NCBI RefSeq assembly: GCF_022701255.1
Contig: NZ_CP031705.1
Span: 248,001-312,000, forward strand
Length of the DNA: 64,000 nucleotides
DNA from: Microcoleus vaginatus HSN003
GTDB lineage: Bacteria; Cyanobacteriota; Cyanobacteriia; Cyanobacteriales; Microcoleaceae
Reading direction: 5' to 3'
The notes beneath the pieces were generated by a model. It was not told the origin of the DNA, did no database searches, and was given only the letters and a program-made list of their open reading frames with translations. Below are positions 45,984 through 55,628 of this stretch, in pieces. The position numbers and the translations under genes were made by a program. The first letter of the stretch is position 1; each line of letters starts with the position of its first letter.

Positions 45984-48900
45984 CTAATCACAATTTAGTA
46001 AAAAAGTCAATACCGTTTCATCAATTCCCTTTAGTTTCAAAGGCTTATATTTAACAATGCGATTTTCCTCAACATAATCTGCCACCGCCGCCGAAATTAG
46101 CACGGTGTTTGGTTCCGTCACCTCTTGCAAGCGGGCGGCAATATTCACGCTCGGCCCGATCGCAGTATAATCCGATCGATCGGGGCCGCCAAACATCCCC
46201 ACCACCGCAGTACCCTGGTGAATTCCGCAGCGAAACCGCACCGGAGGCACCCCATTTTCCCCAACAATTCCCTGCTCCAACCAGCCCTTGTTAAGCTCCT
46301 TCAGAGATAGCACCATTTGCCTTGCAGCAGCGAGAGCGCGGCGTACTTGCTCGTTAGGCGTTAGTTCCTCCGGCGCGCCAAAGAAAGCCATTACCGCATC
46401 TCCAACAAACTTGTCCACCGTACCGCCACTGTCAAAAATAGCCTTAGTCATTGCCGCCAAATATTCATTCAACAGCTCAGCTACCCGGCGCGAGCGCAGC
46501 GTATTTGCCATTTGAGTAAAACCGACAATATCGCTAAACAAAATAGTAATCAATCGCGGTTCCGGGCGCAAATCCAATGCCAAATCTCCAGCCGCAGCGG
46601 CCTTCACCATCGCCGGCGGCAAAAATCGGCGTAACACCGACTCAGTTAAATAACTGTTCAACTGCTGCACTCGCCGCTCGTTTTGTTTGAGGGCGATCAA
46701 ATTCCGCACTTCCGCCAACAATTCTCGATCGTTAAAAGGCTTAGACAAATAAGCATCCGCACCCCGTTCTACTCCTTCAATTCGAGTATCTTCGTCGGCT
46801 TTAGCAGTCAGCAAAATTGCCGGAGTTCCCTGCAATTCCTCATCCTCTCGAATCATCTTAATCAAATCCAAACCCGAGACCAAAGGCATCATCAAATCCG
46901 TTATAATTAAATTAGGGCGACGTTTTTTAGCCACGGCAAATCCTTCTTCTCCGTTGCGCGCCAGCAAAACTGCAAAACCGGAATCTCGCAGAATTGACGA
47001 CACATAAAAGCGCAAATCAGGATTGTCGTCAACCACCAAAACAGTTCCCACTGCTGTTTCTGATCGAATCGGTTCGAGCGCCTCAAAATTATGATTCTCT
47101 GCCTCATTTTCCGACAAATCTGCCTCCACATCTGCCAGTTCCACCGCAGCTTTGGATGAGTGAAACTCCGCAGGTATTTCTAGTACCTGTTCCGGGGGCA
47201 AGTGAGTCGAACCGAAGTGCAGCCAAACGGTAAAAGTAGTACCTTCGCCGTAAACTGACTCAACTGAAATTTGACCGCCGTGGAGTTCGACCAATTCTTT
47301 GACAAGTGCCAAACCTAAACCGCTGCCTTCGTAGGAACGGCTAGCAGAACCTTCGGCTTGGTGAAAGCGCTCGAATAAATAGGGAATTTGTTCGGTGCGA
47401 ATGCCGATACCCGTGTCTTTTACTTGCAACAAGCAGTGAGAGCCGGCCGATTCAACTTTCAGGGTGATAGTTCCGCCTTCTGGGGTGAATTTAACAGCAT
47501 TTGATAGCAGGTTGTAAATAACTTTGTCAAATCTTTCCAGATCCAAATAAAGTAAAGGACATTCTTGCAGTTGGGTAATTAACTGCAGTCCTTTTTTCTC
47601 ACAGTAAGCGCGGAACGACTCTGCGGTAGAGTAACAGAAACCGACTAAATCGCAGGGGCGAAAACTCGGCTGCATCCGTCCGGCATCGAGCCGCTGCAAG
47701 TCCAGCAGTTGATTTACCAAGCGCAGGAGGCGGCGGGAATTACGCAAAGCGATTACGGCTTGTTCGTAGGGCAAGTCTTCGTGGCGCCTGCAAGCTGATT
47801 CTAGAGGGCCGATAGTTAGAGTTAGAGGGGTGCGGAACTCGTGGGAGATATTTTGGAAAAATTCGGTTTTGAGCCGATCGGCTTCCAGAAGCCTTTCTGC
47901 CTGCTGTCTGGTAGTCTGGTAGAGGCGCGACTGCTGAACCGCTAGAGCCGCTTGAGTCGCGACTATTTGAGCCAGGTCAATATCTGAGATGTTCCAGCGG
48001 CGGATGCTGCGATTTTGGCGCAGGGAAATGCTGCCGATGATTTTGCCTTCTGAGAGTAAGGGAACGACTAACAAGGCGCGGGCTGGCGATCGAACTTGCA
48101 GTTCTGTAACATTTAACTCCGGGTGTTCCTCAAGATCTTCGATCGCCACCGGCTCTTTTGATACCATAACTTGCAGCAACACCGGATTGCCCCGAATCGG
48201 CACCAAAGACTGTGGCAAAGAAGGATGGGCAAAAACCCAGGCGCGAGTGTTCTCAGCAGCATCGTTAGAAGCCGTGTCGTAGCCCAGAGAGTTCGCAACT
48301 ACCTCTGGATTGTCAATAAAACCCTGTTCTACAGCCACGGTATCTCTATCTGTGTCGTATAGCCCCACGCATTGGACGTATTCATCATCTTCAGTCCACA
48401 GAGATAGGGCGCAGCCGTCAACTTGCAAAGCTTGGCCGAGTTGTTGAGTAATGGCTGCAAAAATATTTTGGGGATCGAGACTCGATCGAATTGCCGTAGT
48501 AATAGTATTGACTAATGCCTCGCGCTTGGCCAGCGCCCGCACCTGTTCGTAAGCCCGGGCTTGAGAAAGCGCCAAAGCCGCTTGGTCTGCCACCGTAATT
48601 ACCAACTGTACCTCGTGGTCTTGCCACTGGCGCGGTTGATCAAACTGGTGCAGCGCCAAGACTGCCATCAGTTCGATTTTGTAAAACAGCGGTACGATCA
48701 AGCTCGATCGAATATTCGCAGCTTCGTAAGCCTGCTGTCGCTGTTGATTATCCGAGTGTAAAACTCGATCGTCAGTTTGGGCATCTTGAATCACCTCCAC
48801 ATCCAAAGTTTCCCAAACCAAATCCGGCAGCAAATCCGGGGAGAGTTCCGCAGCAGAAGCATCTCCGGGCATCGCTTCCTCATCGCCCCCCAACCCTTGA

Positions 48901-49508
48901 GTTTCTGCCTTCTGGTAAACGAACCACTCATCAGCCACCCGGCCGTCTTGGAACGGCCGCAGCAGACAGCAACTCACCTCAAACATCTGCCCGACAGTTT
49001 CCACAATTCTTTGCAGCATTTGCTGGTAATTGGGAGCCGATCGGATAGTATTGGTAACGGCATAAAGCAGCGATTCTTGGCTCAAAGCACGGCGCAGTTC
49101 ATTGGTGCGCGTTTTCAGAAGATTGTGAGTCTCAACAGCTTGACTGACAAGATTTATCAGCTCTTGAGCATCCCAAGGCTTGGTAACGTATTTGAATACT
49201 TTGCCCGCATTAATAGCTTCAACTAAATCTTCAACATCCGTATAGCCAGTTAAAATAATTCGGATCACGTCGGGGTACTGAGCCGCCGTCAGGCTGAGAA
49301 ACTCCGTACCGCTCATTTTTGGCATTCGCTGGTCAGAGATAATCACCGCAACTTCTCCCTCTTTTGCCAAAATTTCGAGAGCAGCCGGGCCAGATTCGGC
49401 TCTGAGCACTTTGTAGTCTCGATGAAAGGTGCGGTAAAGCAAGTCGAGGTTATCCGGTTCGTCATCGACGATCAGAATTTTTAGCTTAGGATTTTCTTGG
49501 GAATTCAT
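45984..49508 (-). CDS. Hybrid histidine kinase-nucleotidyl cyclase (REC-GAF-GAF-HK-REC-cyclase)
   Basis: This 1174-residue protein resembles the cyanobacterial CyaC type. Receiver 1 (about 8-125, acceptor in VIISDQRMPKMSG) is followed by two GAF domains (about 165-315 and 345-520). A histidine kinase has phospho-acceptor His in NISHEFRTPLTLT, a SNAVKFTPEGG N box, KDTGIGI and YEGSGLGLALV. Receiver 2 (about 830-950) has LIITDLMMPLVSG. The class III cyclase (about 985-1170) has metal Asp residues in LFSDIVGFT and KFVGDAVMAFF, with Lys and Thr (DYTAIGPSVN) as substrate selectors and Asn/Arg in VNIAARL. The Lys/Thr pair fits adenylyl cyclase. An internal relay from kinase to receiver 2 probably controls the cyclase. 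No partner gene is adjacent. Confidence 0.93.
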   Translation of the reverse strand: MNSQENPKLKILIVDDEPDNLDLLYRTFHRDYKVLRAESGPAALEILAKEGEVAVIISDQRMPKMSGTEFLSLTAAQYPDVIRIILTGYTDVEDLVEAINAGKVFKYVTKPWDAQELINLVSQAVETHNLLKTRTNELRRALSQESLLYAVTNTIRSAPNYQQMLQRIVETVGQMFEVSCCLLRPFQDGRVADEWFVYQKAETQGLGGDEEAMPGDASAAELSPDLLPDLVWETLDVEVIQDAQTDDRVLHSDNQQRQQAYEAANIRSSLIVPLFYKIELMAVLALHQFDQPRQWQDHEVQLVITVADQAALALSQARAYEQVRALAKREALVNTITTAIRSSLDPQNIFAAITQQLGQALQVDGCALSLWTEDDEYVQCVGLYDTDRDTVAVEQGFIDNPEVVANSLGYDTASNDAAENTRAWVFAHPSLPQSLVPIRGNPVLLQVMVSKEPVAIEDLEEHPELNVTELQVRSPARALLVVPLLSEGKIIGSISLRQNRSIRRWNISDIDLAQIVATQAALAVQQSRLYQTTRQQAERLLEADRLKTEFFQNISHEFRTPLTLTIGPLESACRRHEDLPYEQAVIALRNSRRLLRLVNQLLDLQRLDAGRMQPSFRPCDLVGFCYSTAESFRAYCEKKGLQLITQLQECPLLYLDLERFDKVIYNLLSNAVKFTPEGGTITLKVESAGSHCLLQVKDTGIGIRTEQIPYLFERFHQAEGSASRSYEGSGLGLALVKELVELHGGQISVESVYGEGTTFTVWLHFGSTHLPPEQVLEIPAEFHSSKAAVELADVEADLSENEAENHNFEALEPIRSETAVGTVLVVDDNPDLRFYVSSILRDSGFAVLLARNGEEGFAVAKKRRPNLIITDLMMPLVSGLDLIKMIREDEELQGTPAILLTAKADEDTRIEGVERGADAYLSKPFNDRELLAEVRNLIALKQNERRVQQLNSYLTESVLRRFLPPAMVKAAAAGDLALDLRPEPRLITILFSDIVGFTQMANTLRSRRVAELLNEYLAAMTKAIFDSGGTVDKFVGDAVMAFFGAPEELTPNEQVRRALAAARQMVLSLKELNKGWLEQGIVGENGVPPVRFRCGIHQGTAVVGMFGGPDRSDYTAIGPSVNIAARLQEVTEPNTVLISAAVADYVEENRIVKYKPLKLKGIDETVLTFLLNCD

Positions 49509-51231
49509 GCACCGTTCTCCTGTGCCCCGGGGCTGTTCGATTTAATAAGTCTGATCAAAGGAAGAATTCGCCGATTTAAATTGCTGAAGTCATACCATTT
49601 TCGATTTTCGATTTTTGATTTTCGATTGCGAATGACTGATGACATAAGGGTTGGGATTTTGCCTAGAGTGCCATTATTTTGGGAAAATGGTATCACAATA
49701 ATTCGTGGATATGAAGTTGTTGTGAGTGTGCAAGGCAAGCATCAACCTTGATTTTTGAGGTCTGGGTTTTCAATTCGGAATTCTTCTGAGCCACAGTTAT
49801 CTGTCGTGCACCCCAATTTTATTATTTAATAATATTCACATAAACTCGTCTCCCGATAATTTTCTTTCACCCCTTACCTTTAGGCAGCAGGAGAGCAAAC
49901 ACAAATCTGGCGATTTTAACTGCCGTCTGAATATCTCAGAATACATAGGAATAACCGTCCTGAGTGTGAGTTGACTTGCAAAATTTATGTTTGATCCTGG
50001 CTCCTGGGACTGTTTTATTTGGTATGTGAAAGCTGCCCGCAGCAAGATACAATAGACAACCAACCTCTTCGCCTGTGTTTTTTCCTACAAGTACCAGCAA
50101 CTTTAACAGTCAGCCAAGGATACCGACCACAATCCGGCGCCGAGCCCTTGAGTGATATTCGGGGGTGGCTGACAGACCACAGAGGTGTCTGTGGGGGTGG
50201 CGCAATTGCTGTACCATTTTAGTTAGACTTGCACTTTTTTCCCCGATCTCGGCATTTTTTTTGCCTCCTGCAGACCAACGCCCAGGCCAATTACTGTGGC
50301 TAAACACCGCAAGCTCGAGCATCCATCTGTTAATCTTAGCTAGGGATGTACTCTGTGGAAACCGATCAGTCGATTTTAGATTTTAGATTTTAGATTTTAG
50401 ATTTACTCCACAGATGAATCGCGGAGCTTGAACTAGGGTCTAAAATTTTGATCTGTCCCCGACGAGTGTCGGTGGCTTGTATCGGTTTTTGGGCAGGGTC
50501 AATCAGCTCGATCGAGGTTTTGAAGGTCTCGCTCGCGCGCAGCAGAGTATCGAACCGACGGAGAAAACCCCTGCAGACTGTTTCCAGGCATCCAAATTTA
50601 AATTGGAAGTTGGGAAAGTACCCCCTAGCTCAACAGGTAAGGCCGGTTCGATCGGGGACGGGCGATGGATAGCCCAGAACTGCTGAAAGCTGGGGTGTCA
50701 GGTCGGGAGGCGGCGGTGAACATCCGACGCGCGATCGTACCCGGTGTTAGTCTGGTCAGTCGTGGAGTTTTTCAACTACCGCTTGACGGATAAATTATAT
50801 TCGATCGGGTATTTCCGTAAGCAGAGAGCGGTAGGATTCCGGGAACCTGACGTTAAAAAACCTTTGTGATTGTTTTTAATACCTTGCCCGCTAAGCTGTC
50901 GCGCATTTAATTTGTAAGCTACTGTTTACTTCAACTCTTGTGACGCTGGTCGAAAGCCCGCGATCAAGCTTCAATTTAAAAGCCAAATAGCTGAGCCATA
51001 AATCTAGTATTATGGGATGAGTTTTATTTTTTCATAACTAGAGTATTAAATGCTAAAACTTTTCCATTTCCCTCAAATACTACTTAAAGTCAAACACAAA
51101 AAAATGTAATTTAATCTGGCTAATAAACTCTGCCTATAAGTTACGTTATAAGATCAGTATAACATCAGTGAACGTTCTAAAAGGGCAGCTTAGAAACCCG
51201 CGTAAAAAAATCAATATAGTGGCCTGGCATT
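49509..51231. other. 1.7-kb region without a recognised gene
   Basis: The region contains TTTTCGATT-type repeats (about 49590-49625), TTTTAGA heptamers (50372-50403) inside an imperfect inverted repeat, and an unusually GC-rich block at about 50440-50800. That block has several short open frames (up to 70 codons) on the plus strand that are not recognised. The last 350 bases are AT-rich and non-coding. A structured RNA in the GC-rich block is possible but unproven. Confidence 0.45.
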
Positions 51232-51855
51232 GTGAATCCTTCATTTTTTTCCTCACCATCTCACCAACAACAAACTCCCGGACTTTCTGGTTTTTCGATC
51301 CGGGTGGCTGCGCCCAACGACTTAACGCAGCTAGCTGATATTTTAGCCATGAGCTTTCACTCCCGCGAGGGGTTTGTAGAATGGGTGTATCCAGTGTTGC
51401 GTTTGGGCATTTACGAAGATTTAAAAAATCGACTACGTTCTAAGGCAGAACATTACATTTGTCTGGTTGCTGAGCTAGTCTCGCAGGAGGAGGGAACGCA
51501 GAATTATCGATCGCACCGAACTCAGCGCATGGCAGGAACAGTAGAAATGGCTCTGCGTTCTCGCTTTCCTTGGCAAATACCGAGTTCTGACTATCCTTAT
51601 TTGTCGAATTTAGCCGTTCACCCGGACTACCGACGACAGGGCGTTGCTCAACAATTGCTCAGCAACTGCGAGGAAACAGCCAGAGAATGGGGATTTTCTG
51701 AGATTTACCTCCACGTTCTGGAAAATAATCACGCGGCGCGACAGTTGTACTATCAGGCCGGCTATCGCTTGCAACAGGTGGATTGGAATTGGACTGGTTG
51801 GCTGTTGGGCCAGCCGCGTCGGCTATTTTTACGCAAGCAGATTTCGCTATCTTAA
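51232..51855 (+). CDS. GNAT-family N-acetyltransferase
   Basis: The 207-residue protein has the GNAT acetyl-CoA-binding core. Strand beta-4 is YLSNLAVHPDYRRQGVAQQLL, with the pyrophosphate loop R-x-x-G-V/I-A, and it is followed by EIYLHVLENNHAARQLYYQAGY, the usual RimI-like end. The N-terminal portion (VAAPNDLTQLADILAMSFHSR) fits the fold. The acceptor substrate is unknown. GTG 51232 is the first start; no strong ribosome site precedes it, so a later start is possible. Confidence 0.87.
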   Translation: MNPSFFSSPSHQQQTPGLSGFSIRVAAPNDLTQLADILAMSFHSREGFVEWVYPVLRLGIYEDLKNRLRSKAEHYICLVAELVSQEEGTQNYRSHRTQRMAGTVEMALRSRFPWQIPSSDYPYLSNLAVHPDYRRQGVAQQLLSNCEETAREWGFSEIYLHVLENNHAARQLYYQAGYRLQQVDWNWTGWLLGQPRRLFLRKQISLS

Positions 51856-52025
51856 GCTAAGTATTGGAATGGATCGTGGAGAATTGGGGCTTCGCCGTGA
51901 AAAAGGAAAAAACAGCTATCCGTGTATCTGTGACTTCCGGAGCGTGAATCAAGAGAATTGGTAATAGGGAATTGCGACGTAGAAAGAAGAAGTATTTAGT
52001 TATCTAGGAAAGAAGTATTTAGTTC

Positions 52026-52049
52026 AGGACTTACGCAGGCACCATACAT
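52026..52049. repeat. Solo insertion-sequence end (GGACTTACGCAGGCAC type)
   Basis: AGGACTTACGCAGGCACCAT closely matches the right terminal repeat of the decayed element at 58437-61096. No partner end lies nearby, so this is an orphan terminus or a deletion scar. Confidence 0.55.
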
Positions 52050-52320
52050 ACATCTAGTGTGCCGAAAAAAGAAAGGAGCTCGCGTTTGCTCTCACGAGCC
52101 CTCTTTTGTCACTTTGGGGACAGTATAAGACGCCGACAGCCACCGAAAATGTAACTGCTCGCTCCTTAAAATAGTTCCAAAATAATTCATAAAAGAGTTT
52201 ATTAACCATTCTTAAAATGTTAGAATAGTCATCAGAGCATCTAAGATGTGACGGTTGTTTCGTCGCTTTTTTCCGAAATATAAAGTAGGGGAAATCGGGA
52301 GATTTTTTGTATGGTATCTA

Positions 52321-52458
52321 GGGAGCATCTCATATTTGTAAAAACACTTATTCTGGCTCCTTCCTTCTTCCTCCTTCCTTCTGACTCTTTCCTCCTGACT
52401 CCTGACTCCTGGCTCCTGGCTCCAATTTTGGGCTTGGCTGCAAAAGTGAGATGCTCCC
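52321..52458. mobile_element. Small inverted-repeat element (MITE-like), copy B
   Basis: This 138-bp element has GGGAGCATCT / AGATGCTCCC ends and the same left 29 bases as copy A at 2641, with a longer pyrimidine-rich interior (CTCCTTCC, GACTCCT units). It is flanked by a perfect 8-bp duplication GGTATCTA (52313-52320 and 52459-52466). Removing it joins ATGGTATCTA to ATTATTTTTG inside the decayed insertion sequence. Confidence 0.82.
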
Positions 52459-52473
52459 GGTATCTAATTATTT

Positions 52474-52941
52474 TTGGGTGCGTTCAACATTTTTTACGAG
52501 GCCGAACCAAAAGCAGCTATCGCATCGTCAAGCCGATCCCCGATTTCTGAGAAAAATTATTTTGGGGAAACGCCATCGGCTGAGATACTACCCAATTACC
52601 TTCATGTGATACTACCGATCCAACTGGTGAAAACAGTTGGTTGGTATATTATGGCTACCCTTGAGGGAATATTCACCTAAAAATTGCTCTACTTTATAGT
52701 TTTACAAATTGAATTGAGTATGGCTTTAAGCAAGTCAAGAACGAGTTAGGATGGGTCGATTATTGTCGCAGGGATTATCCAAGCAGAGAAGGGTGGTGGG
52801 AAATTATTTTGACTGTTTACTTATTAGTAAGTATTCACGCCAACTATTTCGATGACGATGATGAGTTAGCTCGAAATTCAAGCAATAAATTGACTCCTTC
52901 ATCTCAGTTAATTCTCCAATTTCAGCAACATAGTTGGTGCT
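52474..52941 (+). pseudogene. Transposase remnant (IS701-like)
   Basis: Fragments of one transposase appear in succession: LVKTVGWYIMATLEG, then in a shifted frame KIALLYSFTN-stop-IEYGFKQVKNELGW, then VDYCRRDYPSREGWWEIILTVYLLVSIH. The stop replaces the usual Trp codon (TGG to TGA), and there is at least one frameshift. The EYGFKQVKNELGWADYR-like region and the following WWEI...AYLLVS segment resemble IS701-type transposases. The N-terminal half is unrecognisable. Confidence 0.75.
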
Positions 52942-53261
52942 AGAGTGCTCAAACATAAAAAAGAACGGTGAATAATTTATTTTAAATTATTCAACCGTAC
53001 ATTTTTTATTGTTTAATTCGTCGCTGCTTAGAAGGGTTCAAGCTGACAATTTTGGGACTAGAGTTGTGCAAATTAATCCATTAGTTGAATGAGTTTCGGA
53101 CTCTTCTTAATGAAGGAGTAGTTATGGATTTGGTTGGGCTGCGAGCGTCTTATACTCTCCCCAAAGTGACAAAAGAGGGATTAAATATGCGATTTAGATG
53201 CACAACAGCTTAATAGTCGCATGAGGAAATTCAAATTTATAGTCAACACGATCGCTCCCTT

Positions 53262-54989
53262 CTACTGTTCTACAAGTGCTGGAGATAAAACGCCGTCGTC
53301 CATAAATTGTAGCAATCGCTGCCTTAAAGTATCTAAACCCAAGCTTTGAGTGGCTGAAATAAATACAGCTTCGGGATATTCTTGCTGGGCTAAAGCTAGA
53401 GTTTCGCTATCGACCCGATCCATCTTATTAAAGGCAATCAAAGCTTTCCCTGGAAGAGCAGGCATTTCTTCTAACACGTCCATCACTGAACGGATATGGC
53501 TTTGCCAAGCTGGATGGGAAAGATCGACGACATGAAGCAGGGCATCTGCCTCAGTAACTTCCTCTAGCGTGGCTCGGAACGCATCCATTAGCGGTGGCGG
53601 GAGTTCGTGAATAAATCCAACCGTGTCTGTCAGAAGAACCGATCGCCGTTCCTGGGTTTGCGGATCTTTAATGACAATCTTTCGCGTCGTCGGGTCGAGG
53701 GTGGCAAACAGGCGATCGGCTGTGTAAACTTCGGCATGAGTCAACACATTTAACAGGGTGGATTTACCCGCATTCGTATAACCTACCAATGCAATAGAGG
53801 GGACTTCTTGCTGCTGTCGTTGTTGCCGTAAGCGGGCGCGATGTGCCTGTAGTTGGTTCACGGATTCCTGGAGTTGCGCGATTCGTCGCTGAATGACTCG
53901 TCGCTCAGTCTCTAGTTTGGTTTCACCAGGGCCTCGCGTCCCAATTCCAGCCCCTAGTCTTGACATCGCCTCACCTCGACCCCGAAGCCGAGGTAGCATA
54001 TACTCCAATTGCGCCAGTTCCACTTGCAATTTACCGGCCTGCGATTGAGCACGTTGAGCGAAGATATCGAGAATGACTTGAGTCCGGTCTACTACTTCGA
54101 TCCCAATCTGGTTTTCCAAGTTTCGCGCTTGAGAGGGAGAGATATCTCGGTCAAAGACAATGAGATTGGCTCCAAGCTGATGAGCCAACAGCGCAATTTC
54201 TTCTACTTTTCCTTGACCGACCACAGTTTGAGGATGGGGATGCGATCGCTTTTGGTGCACCGTCTCCAGTACCTGTCCTCCCGCACTCTCAACTAACCGG
54301 ACGAGTTCGTCTAGTCCATCTTGAAACCGTTGGGCAGTAAGATCCTCGGTCATTAACCCAACCAGCAGAACGCGATCGCCCTTAGTCTCAATTGCTGGCA
54401 ATTGAGATGTTTCAAAGCCTGCTTCTTCAAACTCCCTTTCCCATCCATCAACTAAGTCGTCGAAGTCTTGCTCAGTCAGGTCATCCAGACTGAGGGGAGG
54501 AGAAACGAGGCAAGGCGTGTCTAAATCGGGTACCAGGTGAGCTAGATAAGCTTCTTTGACATAGCCAGTAGGGCTGTCATCTCCTCTTTGGGTTCCATTG
54601 CTGTTGGGGATTAACACCACCAAAGCATCTAAGCGTTGCCGTGCCATTGCCATCAGTGCTGCAGGATCAGGTGCCTCTCCTTTGAGTTGAGTGGCAACGC
54701 AACGGATTCCACTCAAGTGTCCAGCGCCCTGTTGAGGCAGCTCTTGTGGCGGAATTTGAGTCTGTTGCGGCGTACCTACCCCGACTCGGACTACCTGCCC
54801 GCGTCGATTGATGTAGCTGCATACTGGCTGATGAATTTCTGTACTAATGGCTGCTAGCTTCTGAGCAAATTCGAGGGCGATCGGGCGATCGCTTGGCTGC
54901 CGCTGCTCGGAAAGCTGCTGTAATTGTTTGATGTGACTCGGTTGTAATCCTTTAAGATTGCCGTAAATATTTTCGCTCATATTCCTCAT
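53262..54989 (-). CDS. hflX: GTPase HflX
   Basis: HflX is a ribosome-associated GTPase that splits stalled or hibernating 70S ribosomes. The 575-residue protein has an HflX N-terminal domain (about 200-345: LVESAGGQVLETVHQKRSHPHP, VGQGKVEEIALLA, FDRDISPSQARNLE) and the LGAGIGTRGPGETKLE motif with a coiled coil. The G domain has G1 GYTNAGKST, G3 DTVGF, G4 NKMD and G5 SAT. The extra 190 N-terminal residues are longer than in E. coli but common in cyanobacteria. ATG 54980 (MSENIYGN) is an alternative start. It is surrounded by mobile remnants yet intact. Confidence 0.95.
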   Translation of the reverse strand: MRNMSENIYGNLKGLQPSHIKQLQQLSEQRQPSDRPIALEFAQKLAAISTEIHQPVCSYINRRGQVVRVGVGTPQQTQIPPQELPQQGAGHLSGIRCVATQLKGEAPDPAALMAMARQRLDALVVLIPNSNGTQRGDDSPTGYVKEAYLAHLVPDLDTPCLVSPPLSLDDLTEQDFDDLVDGWEREFEEAGFETSQLPAIETKGDRVLLVGLMTEDLTAQRFQDGLDELVRLVESAGGQVLETVHQKRSHPHPQTVVGQGKVEEIALLAHQLGANLIVFDRDISPSQARNLENQIGIEVVDRTQVILDIFAQRAQSQAGKLQVELAQLEYMLPRLRGRGEAMSRLGAGIGTRGPGETKLETERRVIQRRIAQLQESVNQLQAHRARLRQQRQQQEVPSIALVGYTNAGKSTLLNVLTHAEVYTADRLFATLDPTTRKIVIKDPQTQERRSVLLTDTVGFIHELPPPLMDAFRATLEEVTEADALLHVVDLSHPAWQSHIRSVMDVLEEMPALPGKALIAFNKMDRVDSETLALAQQEYPEAVFISATQSLGLDTLRQRLLQFMDDGVLSPALVEQ

Positions 54990-55103
54990 AAAAATTGCGT
55001 CTGAATCCGTTGACTCTCTATATTTCTCTATGTTATTCGTCTTCCTTTTTGAGCCAATCTTTCCTGGGGAATAACTAGGGTATGAAGCTACAACTTGCTG
55101 TTT

Positions 55104-55316
55104 ATGAGAACCGACCGTGACAATCCTTTGAATGTTCTACTAGAGGCCTACCAAATCTTAATTGTCAATCAAAAAAACACTCGCCTTCCCCTTAGACATT
55201 TTCCGGCTCAATCAGCCCCATCTCTGGAGAGAAACATAGTCATTTTAAGCATCTTACTAGAAAGTCTTCGACTACTAGAATTTACCGACTTTTTTTCCCC
55301 ACCCATTCCCTATTAA
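55104..55316 (+). CDS. Possible small hypothetical protein
   Basis: A 70-codon frame encodes MRTDRDNPLNVLLEAYQILI..., a short helical protein ending in FTDFFSPPIPY. No ribosome site or known domain was found. It lies just upstream of and divergent from hflX. It may be real, but the evidence is thin. Confidence 0.3.
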   Translation: MRTDRDNPLNVLLEAYQILIVNQKNTRLPLRHFPAQSAPSLERNIVILSILLESLRLLEFTDFFSPPIPY

Positions 55317-55329
55317 TTAACCTATGCTT

Positions 55330-55557
55330 CTACCTAAAGGAGTGGATTAAATGGTAAACTACAGTCGCAATATCTATCACCATGTCGTACTTGTCGAGGT
55401 ACGGCTTGCGGGCGGCTAATGCCTGAGTAAAATACTGCACTGCCACTTTGAGTTCGCTATTAGCTTCACCGAACTGTTCTAGGATCAACCTAGCAAAGCG
55501 TGGATCGGGCTCGAACACCCGCGCATTGAATTCCAGCTCTTTGATGTGATAAAATAT
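55330..55557 (-). pseudogene. Manganese catalase, N-terminal remnant
   Basis: The frame FYHIKELEFNARVFEPDPRFARLILEQF ... SELKVAVQYFTQALAARKPYLDKYDMVIDIAT matches the start of cyanobacterial Mn-catalases, including the first Glu ligand region. The expected ATG is ATA here (55557-55555), and after DIAT the sequence diverges and stops, leaving about a quarter of the enzyme. Mn-catalase decomposes H2O2 at a dimanganese site; this fragment cannot. An IS4-type element lies directly upstream. Confidence 0.8.
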
Positions 55558-55628
55558 TTGGACTTCTTACCTAATATTGCTGTGCTTTGATGGGCTAGCG
55601 ATGGGGATAAAAGCTTAAATCAATAGTT

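Larger units (their letters stand above)
52099..53179. mobile_element. Decayed insertion sequence with 35-bp inverted repeats
   Basis: CCCTCTTTTGTCACTTTGGG and following bases (52099-52133) match the complement of 53145-53179 at 34 of 35 positions, giving terminal inverted repeats of a 1081-bp element. Between them lie transposase fragments (52474-52941) and an inserted MITE (52321-52458). With the MITE and one duplication removed the element would be about 935 bp. It is inactive. Confidence 0.85.

Noticed and set aside
50625..50665. tRNA-like pieces (a TAGCTCAACAGGTA D-arm-like part and a GGTTCGATC T-arm-like part)
   Set aside because: The two parts are only about ten bases apart, leaving no room for an anticodon arm, and no acceptor stem can be drawn.
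50477..50686. 69-codon frame MYRFLGRVNQLDRG...
   Set aside because: No ribosome site or recognisable family. Neighbouring frames are equally open in this GC-rich block.
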